64,000 bases of DNA from Oleispira sp963851095. Its GTDB lineage: Bacteria > Pseudomonadota > Gammaproteobacteria > Pseudomonadales > Oceanobacteraceae. The DNA lies in contig CAWKOX010000008.1 of the NCBI GenBank assembly GCA_963851095.1, forward strand, positions 1 through 64,000, in the 5' to 3' direction. Made by a program: the position numbers and the translations under genes. Positions 58,627-64,000 of this stretch are shown piece by piece. Position 1 is the first letter of the stretch. Each line of letters opens with the position of its first letter. The notes beneath the pieces were generated by a model. It was not told the origin of the DNA, searched no databases, and saw only the letters and a program-made list of their open reading frames with translations.

Positions 58627-60643
58627 GCGCCTATCACCAGCGGATCATGATCCGAAGAACGATAGGCGTCTGGCACAGCATACCGCCCATCGTATTTTAA
58701 TAAAGAATCTTCAACAGAGTTAATCTGCCAACTATCGATGCTACGAATAAAAGGCCGCATCGCTTTATTCGCCAAAGCATGATCAAGATTACCGAGATAC
58801 CCTTGATAACTGTAAGAAAAAAATTGGGGCGTGCTACCCTCATGCGATTTATCCACAATATTCAAATTATGAAATCCTGCCTTCGCTAAGAGTAAGAGTG
58901 GGTCTTCTTGGCTATAGCTATTTAAGTCGCCCAGCACCAAAACAGGGCTATTATCAGGCACTGCATTATCGATAAATTTAACCAGCGCTGACGCGGCTTG
59001 CACGCGCTGTAAATTGCAATTTCCCTGCAAAGGGTCTTTCTTTTCTCCTCGGCAAGGCCGTCCTTTCGACTTAAAGTGATTGACCACTACGGTAAACTGT
59101 TGCGGTGAGTCTGAACGTTTTATTTTAAAACGTTGCAAGACACTGGGGCGATGGTAACCATCATTAAATACTGCCTTCGAGTCTTGCTGCATATTGTTAT
59201 CTAACGGCAAAGCTTTAATTGAAGAGACTGAATCCAGTACTCTGGCTGCGCCAATAGGCTCGATAGCATGATAGCGATATAACAGCCCCACACTGATTGC
59301 CCCTCGACCTAACCGCTCGCGGTTTGGCCTAATGTAACGATATTGCTGAGCAAGCGGGAATCGTTGATTTAAGGCTTGGGTTAATGCTGAAATGGCAGAG
59401 TGTTTACCGTAACCATCATTTTCTAACTCCATCAATGCGATAACATCCGCATCAATCGTTGCGAGTGCTGCGACTAATTTATCGGTCTGCATCAAGAACT
59501 GCTGATACGTTTTAGCGCCTCTTGACGTCGGAAATCCCACATCTCTTTTTGTGAATGAGCGAGGATTGCCATTAAAGTAATTTTCTACATTCATACTGGC
59601 AAAAACCACATTCGCATCGCTCGATACTTTCGGATGCTTTGGTCTCGGGTGCATGCGAATACTGATATCACTCAGCGATTCTGGTATCAAAATATAGTGC
59701 TGGCCATAGCTATGCAATAAAGCAGTTAATGGCCCAATACTATCGCCAATTCGCAAAGGATTACGCGCAGAAAATCCGTGCTGATTAGGGAAGGGAATAA
59801 ATGCCGGCGAACGCTGAGATAAGCCATCATCGACCAATAAATAATCTAATGTTTTATTAGAATGCTGCGCTTCTTTTGACTGCTCTACTTTTGAACTGCC
59901 CTCTTTTCGACGGCAGTGCGGATCGTAATGCATCAGCGCGGTGAATTTCAGTAGGCTGAATATGCAACCGTGAAGAGATCGCAAATTGACCATAGTTACC
60001 CAACCCATAACCCGCACCATACAAATCGCTAATTTTCAGATTTTGATTAATACGGACTCTCATGCCTTCTAATGCTTCCAGCTCAACCAAAGAACTTACC
60101 GGCAATCTTAATTCATAGGCTGGCGGTATTTTCACATTATGTGCACATATCCTTAGCGCTTTAATCCGCTTTAGCTCTGTTAAGCCTTGGTATTCATCGA
60201 CTTGTGCTAATAAACGTATTTTCTGACCCTGTTTAACCTTTGAATTTTTGTGATAGACAAAAATGCCACTCGAGGCAGCTTTGGCTTTGGCTCTTTTCCT
60301 AGTTGTATGTTTATCCGTTTTCTTAACTGAAGACTCAACCGCCTGCTGCAGCCAAAAGCCTTGATAGTCGCTGCTCTTATCAAGAGTCACCACGCCTTCG
60401 GTAACAACCCATTGCCCCTTTAAAGGACTCGGCCAATGGTTGATATACCTTGAGTTTTTACTAGCTGAGTTTTTACTCTCCGAGCTGGTTAAAAGCCCCC
60501 TGTATTTGCGTAATGTGTTTGAAGTCACGTGCATTAGTATCGCCACACATTCCCATGTGTTTAATCTCAGTCGCATGCAGAGTTAAAGATAGGAAAAAAC
60601 ACAGACAAAAAAGAGAAGCCGATAAGGAGCGAGTTAATAACAT
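58617..60643 (-). CDS. ExeM/NucH-type extracellular endonuclease (two frameshifts)
   Basis: An exported nuclease with a C-terminal endonuclease/exonuclease/phosphatase domain: VFASMNVENYFNGN, VIALMELENDGYGKHSAI, FTVVVNHFKSKGRPCRGEK, VLGDLNSYSQEDPL, and YRSSDHDPLVIGA at the end. The start is ATG at 60643 with a signal peptide (MLLTRSLSASLFCLCFFLSLTLHA) and a first IKHMGMCGDTNARDFKHITQIQG. The frame then changes near a five-G run (about 60,505) into an OB-fold-like region (WVVTEGVVTLDKSSDYQGFWLQ, to about 59,950), and again between 59,857 and 59,950 into the catalytic part. Reconstructed length about 670 residues. ExeM homologues degrade extracellular DNA for phosphate or biofilm turnover. Confidence 0.82.
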
Positions 60644-60709
60644 CTGATCACTCCTTATGGTAGTTGGGCTATCGGTTTAATAACGTTAACTATAGACCAA
60701 GCTAACTAA

Positions 60710-61825
60710 CTAGAGCCCAACCGGATAAATAATTTGATCTTGATAGCCCGTAGTCACTTCGATGGTGCCCGAGAATAAATCATCCAATTTATTATCACCG
60801 GAATCAACAATCAAGGGCCGACCCTCTAACGCACTCACCTTGGCTTTGGTAGAGATAACCTTTAGGTTTTTCTTACCCAGCTTTTTGAGTACCGCAGCAC
60901 TTAATTGCTGGTTGCCGCGTCCTATAATATGGCCTTGGCCGCCAATAATACTAATAACCGCCTTACAGGGATATTGCTCAAGATAGTCTAAAATTTCAGT
61001 TTCACTGACATCATTTTTTAACAGCTGATGGTTAAGCACGGCATCAATACCGAGCAAGGTATTATCTAAGCCTAGCTCATCCATAATGGCCAAAGTCGTT
61101 TTACCTGAGCCAATCAAATAGAGTACATCGTCTTCCATGCCTTGCACGATATCAGCAGCGATATCTTCAAGAACCAGCTCTTCTACTTCTACCCCACCTT
61201 GTTTAACACTTTGCACAAACTGGCCTGCCTGAGGCACACGCATTTCGCCATAAAGCTTAGCGCGTACTATATTATTGCGAAAAGCATCTTCATCAATGTC
61301 TCTCACATCGTGAACTTTCACATCAATCAATTGGCCACTGGCTAACTGAGAAATTACTTCCCCTGCTGCTTTCGGAGTAACGGCATAAACCGCCGAATGA
61401 ATTTTCACCCCTGCTGGAATACCCAATACAGGAATTTGATCTGTCACGACACTGCAAATATCTCGGGCAGTGCCATCACCACCAGCGAATAAAATAATAT
61501 CGACTTTTTGATCGAGTAACTGCTGGGCAGCATTACACGTATCTTGTGCGCTTGTATGCTCAGCTGAAATATTGTCCAGCACTTGGTAAGAAAAACCCAT
61601 TTCGGCAACTAAGGTTTCTCCCATTGTTTGTGGGCAAGTAATGATTTTTATTTGATCTTGAATGGGTAATAAAACCTGCAACGCAAGCTTGGCACGTTCA
61701 CTGGATTGACAACGAGCACCACGAGAAAATGCTTCTTTAACGATCTCAGCACCATCACTGCCTTTAAGGCCGACGCTGCCGCCAATACCTGCTAATGGGT
61801 TAATAATAAGCCCTAATGTCAGCAC
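60710..61825 (-). CDS. ATP-NAD kinase family protein (COG3199, AcoX-like)
   Basis: 371 residues from a GTG start with AGGAG close upstream. N-terminal domain LTLGLIINPLAGIGGSVGLKGSDG, then VDIILFAGGDGTARDICSVV with the GGDGT motif of NAD and diacylglycerol kinases, and IPAGVKIHSAVYAVTPKAAGE. A distinct C-terminal part has TTLAIMDELGLDNTLLGIDAV and ISIIGGQGHIIGRGNQQLS. The COG3199 group is not proven to phosphorylate NAD; it often accompanies acetoin or other catabolic genes. Here it is alone. Cytosolic. Confidence 0.85.
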   Translation of the reverse strand: MLTLGLIINPLAGIGGSVGLKGSDGAEIVKEAFSRGARCQSSERAKLALQVLLPIQDQIKIITCPQTMGETLVAEMGFSYQVLDNISAEHTSAQDTCNAAQQLLDQKVDIILFAGGDGTARDICSVVTDQIPVLGIPAGVKIHSAVYAVTPKAAGEVISQLASGQLIDVKVHDVRDIDEDAFRNNIVRAKLYGEMRVPQAGQFVQSVKQGGVEVEELVLEDIAADIVQGMEDDVLYLIGSGKTTLAIMDELGLDNTLLGIDAVLNHQLLKNDVSETEILDYLEQYPCKAVISIIGGQGHIIGRGNQQLSAAVLKKLGKKNLKVISTKAKVSALEGRPLIVDSGDNKLDDLFSGTIEVTTGYQDQIIYPVGL

Positions 61826-61873
61826 TTTTTTCTCCTAAACCGTTAATCTTAACTAATATAACTGCAAAAAATT

Positions 61874-62983
61874 TTATAACCAATCCGTGATTTTAATACC
61901 GATACCAATACGTTCTTGATACTGGTCGTAATCAATTAAACTTTCCCCATAGCCATTAAAGTACTGAATAAAGCCTTTAACATTGCCAGGTAAAGGGTAC
62001 GTCCAATCCAATTCGATCGAGCCAACGTTATTATTAATATCTAAGTTATTTCGAATCGTCGCAGAGATACTATGATCACCGGACTTGCGTAGATAAAAAA
62101 TATCACCATAACCTAAGTGCTTATGAATATCGGGATTGTCATCACCGATAGAATCCATCTTGTCTGACTTTGATTCTTCTGGAATACGGTACCAAGCACG
62201 CACATACAATAATTTGTTAGGCCATACCTTAGTCGCGCCTAATATAATTCTATTCCAGCTGCGGGAGAGGCTACCAACCTGGCCATTTGATTGGTGGTTA
62301 AAAGATAAGGTCCAAAAATCCGCCCAATCTTGAAACGCTTTGAACCCTAAGATGATTTCAGGCTCATGATTAGTTTCACGAAAAACAGCCGACACACTAT
62401 CATTGTAGGCTTGCCAGTAAGATTTATTGGTATACGCCACAGACAACGTACTGAACTTTCCTAATATATTATCCGCGACAATGTATTTAACACTTAACTG
62501 AAAAACAAATTCAGTATGGTCAAATCCAGGCTTTTGTTGGGTTTCTCCATTTTCAATTCTAACGCCGTTATAAAAGTCTTCCTGCTCTTCTTGATTAATT
62601 TTAGTTTGATGGGTCAGGGGCATAAAGTAATTCGGTTTATGCGGTAATAAAACATAAGGGTTACGCGAAGCTAGCCGCTCGGTTCGTAATTTTTCGACCA
62701 AGCCTGGGTATCGATACATAAAATCGGAAAATTCCTCATCAGCAATTACCTCGACTTCACGGGTTTTCGTCTTTAACGGCTCAACGTCAACAACATCTTC
62801 GATTTCAGTAACGACGTCATCGACCAACTCAGAAAGCATTTCTACCGTACTTTCTTCTTCCACGGCCTCCTCCACGATCTCTGCAACCACGACATCATTG
62901 GCGATCGTGGTTTCAGCGTAAGAATGAGGTAAGGAAATCAGCATGAAGCTGAGTAAAATGAAATGTACTTTAACAATATTCAC
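61874..62983 (-). CDS. pldA: Outer membrane phospholipase A (OMPLA)
   Basis: 369 residues from a GTG start with a signal peptide (MNIVKVHFILLSFMLISLPHSYA). An unusually acidic, Val/Glu-rich stretch (about 25-95: EIVEEAVEEESTVEML ... DVVDVEPL) precedes the barrel. The barrel starts NPYVLLPHKPNYFMPL and holds the active-site FNHQSNGQ (His-Ser) followed by SRSWNRI, the OMPLA signature. Strands end in ITDWL. OMPLA is a calcium-dependent dimeric phospholipase that is activated when phospholipids reach the outer leaflet. It is divergent from folK. Confidence 0.9.
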   Translation of the reverse strand: MNIVKVHFILLSFMLISLPHSYAETTIANDVVVAEIVEEAVEEESTVEMLSELVDDVVTEIEDVVDVEPLKTKTREVEVIADEEFSDFMYRYPGLVEKLRTERLASRNPYVLLPHKPNYFMPLTHQTKINQEEQEDFYNGVRIENGETQQKPGFDHTEFVFQLSVKYIVADNILGKFSTLSVAYTNKSYWQAYNDSVSAVFRETNHEPEIILGFKAFQDWADFWTLSFNHQSNGQVGSLSRSWNRIILGATKVWPNKLLYVRAWYRIPEESKSDKMDSIGDDNPDIHKHLGYGDIFYLRKSGDHSISATIRNNLDINNNVGSIELDWTYPLPGNVKGFIQYFNGYGESLIDYDQYQERIGIGIKITDWL

Positions 62984-63077
62984 TCAAAGACCTTTTGGAC
63001 TGTATTATTTTATAAAATTGTTAGATGATACCTGCTATAAGTATAACGATTATCCATAACAGAATAATTATTTTTTA

Positions 63078-63467
63078 ATGATGTCGTATTATCTAGTTGG
63101 TCTAGGCAGTAATTTAGAGCCCGAGTTTAATATCACCAAGGCGTATCAGGAAATTGCCCTGCAAGTGAGTATACTTGATCATTCGCCGGTATTAATAAAC
63201 CCTCCCTGCGGCACCTCATTTCAATTTACCTTCCACAACCAAATATTACTGATACAAAGTGAGCACTCTTCTGCCCACCTAAAAGCCTTATTTGAGCGCA
63301 TTGAAATCAGAATGGGACGAGAACCTAAAAGTCCTGAAAGACGACTGAAGGATCGCCCTATCGACATTGATATCCTAGCCCAATCGAATAGCGTGGAAGA
63401 GATTTTATCAATACCATTCACCGAGACTTACAACCAGACAATCATGCATAGTTGGCATCCCAGTTAA
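63078..63467 (+). CDS. folK: HPPK-like 2-amino-4-hydroxy-6-hydroxymethyldihydropteridine diphosphokinase (short)
   Basis: 129 residues (127 if the second ATG is used), against about 160 in typical HPPK. VGLGSNLEPEFNITKAY is at the start, FTFHNQILLIQSE follows, and MGREPKSPERRLKDRPIDIDIL is the pyrophosphate-transfer loop. The usual C-terminal part (the PRPLEE-type segment) is missing or altered. It activates the pterin for folate synthesis. It converges with folM, the two stop codons overlapping by 4 bp. May be a second, specialised copy; the main folK could be elsewhere. Confidence 0.85.
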   Translation: MMSYYLVGLGSNLEPEFNITKAYQEIALQVSILDHSPVLINPPCGTSFQFTFHNQILLIQSEHSSAHLKALFERIEIRMGREPKSPERRLKDRPIDIDILAQSNSVEEILSIPFTETYNQTIMHSWHPS

Positions 63468-64000
63468 TTAACGTTAAAAGATTGCTCATAATGATTCGCA
63501 TTTGCGCGGCCACCATCCACCTTTAAAATAGCCCCCGTTACTCCTTGAGCTTGCTGTAAATACTCAGCGGCCTGCAAGATAGCGCCATAGCCCAACTCTT
63601 GTTTCAGCAAGCTTTGCGACAATACTTTTTCACGATAAACCTCTGAATGCTGTGTTAGAAATTGAATAGGGCCTGGTTGAATGATATTAACTCGAATATT
63701 AGGCGCTAATCGCTGCGAATAACTTAAACATAAATTTTGTAAAGCTGACTTCGCAGCGCAATAACTGGCAAACCTTTGGTTAGGTTTATCAACATAAATA
63801 TCGGTAATAGCCACAATGCTTGCACTTTTGGCATAGCGAGGTATTAATCCCATCGTTATAGCGTCCACCGACATGACATGCACAGCCATCATCTCTTGCT
63901 GTAATTTCCAATGCTCTTGCAGACTGGCTAACGGATCGTCAGCGACAAAATACGAGGCATTATGAATGACAGCATCAATTGTTAGATTCAGTGCGCTGAT
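63464..64000 (-). CDS. folM: FolM-like dihydromonapterin/dihydrofolate reductase, SDR family (5' end cut by the window)
   Basis: The frame is open to the right edge: 178 codons, N-terminus missing. It reads DAVIHNASYFVADDP (the NAS form of the SDR NNAG motif, typical of FolM/PTR1), ITDIYVDKPNQRFASYCAAKSALQ (Tyr and Lys of the active site), and VNIIQPGPIQFLTQH. The C-terminus GVTGAILKVDGGRANA closes the fold. FolM/PTR1 reductases reduce dihydropterins, including dihydromonapterin and dihydrofolate. It overlaps convergent folK by 4 bp, so the two pterin genes are neighbours. An apparent start at 63892 is an internal Met. Confidence 0.85.
   Translation of the reverse strand: MSALNLTIDAVIHNASYFVADDPLASLQEHWKLQQEMMAVHVMSVDAITMGLIPRYAKSASIVAITDIYVDKPNQRFASYCAAKSALQNLCLSYSQRLAPNIRVNIIQPGPIQFLTQHSEVYREKVLSQSLLKQELGYGAILQAAEYLQQAQGVTGAILKVDGGRANANHYEQSFNVN

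Noticed and set aside
1..64000. tRNA, rRNA, prophage or integrase-bounded island
   Set aside because: No tRNA-like cloverleaf with CCA or T-loop motifs, no rRNA sequence and no integrase or phage structural gene was recognised; without a search tool weak cases may be missed.

Overview
The window looks like a piece of the chromosome of a free-living, probably marine gammaproteobacterium of the Oceanospirillales type. The base composition is moderately AT-rich. Outer-membrane proteins (OmpW, OMPLA), TrmO, YegD, the large form of PurC, YqhD, DUF3010 and a PBP1C/alpha-2-macroglobulin pair all fit that assignment, but no rRNA or other definitive marker is present, so the genus is not called. I found no tRNA, rRNA, CRISPR array, prophage or integrase.

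Layout. 1-4.8 kb: a secreted haem-motif protein that runs off the left edge inside a mannan-binding-lectin-like domain, a MOSC protein, and an AT-rich orphan Tle1-like (DUF2235) phospholipase with a membrane-anchored, probably immunity, partner. 4.9-13 kb: PBP1C and a giant thioester alpha-2-macroglobulin lipoprotein. 13-20 kb: DUF3817, secreted sphingomyelinase, CopD-like protein, YegD chaperone, GDT1-family transporter, PurC and an SDR. 20-23 kb: a REP-associated (RAYT) transposase with GGACAGCCAC repeats around it and around trmO and tpm. 23-26 kb: sterol-desaturase-like protein, OmpW with an FNR/ANR-like box, CruF-like membrane protein. 26-33 kb: FAD oxidoreductase, GST, CurA-like reductase, YqhD and DJ-1/PfpI genes (a carbonyl-detoxification set) opposite a LysR regulator, then arfB. 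33-39 kb: DUF2341/PA14-like secreted protein, cyclic-nucleotide-binding protein, COG1092-type methyltransferase, PAP2 phosphatase, DUF3010. 39-43 kb: argG, queC-queE, NAPE-PLD-like hydrolase. 43-46.5 kb: a large secreted dockerin protein followed by a membrane-anchored cohesin-like protein. 46.7-51.6 kb: GST opposite a TetR regulator, then a PLP-enzyme/DUF819/SDR operon. 51.7-55 kb: thiolase opposite a long FabG-like reductase. 55-64 kb: substrate-binding protein plus GGDEF protein, TatD, ExeM-like nuclease, ATP-NAD-kinase-like protein, OMPLA, folK and folM (cut by the right edge).

Two patterns cut across the annotation. First, short tandem repeats of about 12-17 bp, most often 14 or 17, sit at the 3' ends of at least ten genes and often include the stop codon, so the stop is reiterated two to four times; no standard feature class explains this. 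Second, at least eight single-base frameshifts interrupt otherwise well-conserved proteins (DUF2235, PbpC, TrmO, COG2509 oxidoreductase, GST, CurA-like reductase, and the ExeM-like nuclease twice). This suggests an indel-prone assembly more than gene decay, and these genes are annotated over their full reconstructed span.

The strongest candidate for an under-described system is the cohesin-dockerin pair (43,088-46,534), which has no cellulosomal enzymes nearby. The 3'-end repeat family comes next.
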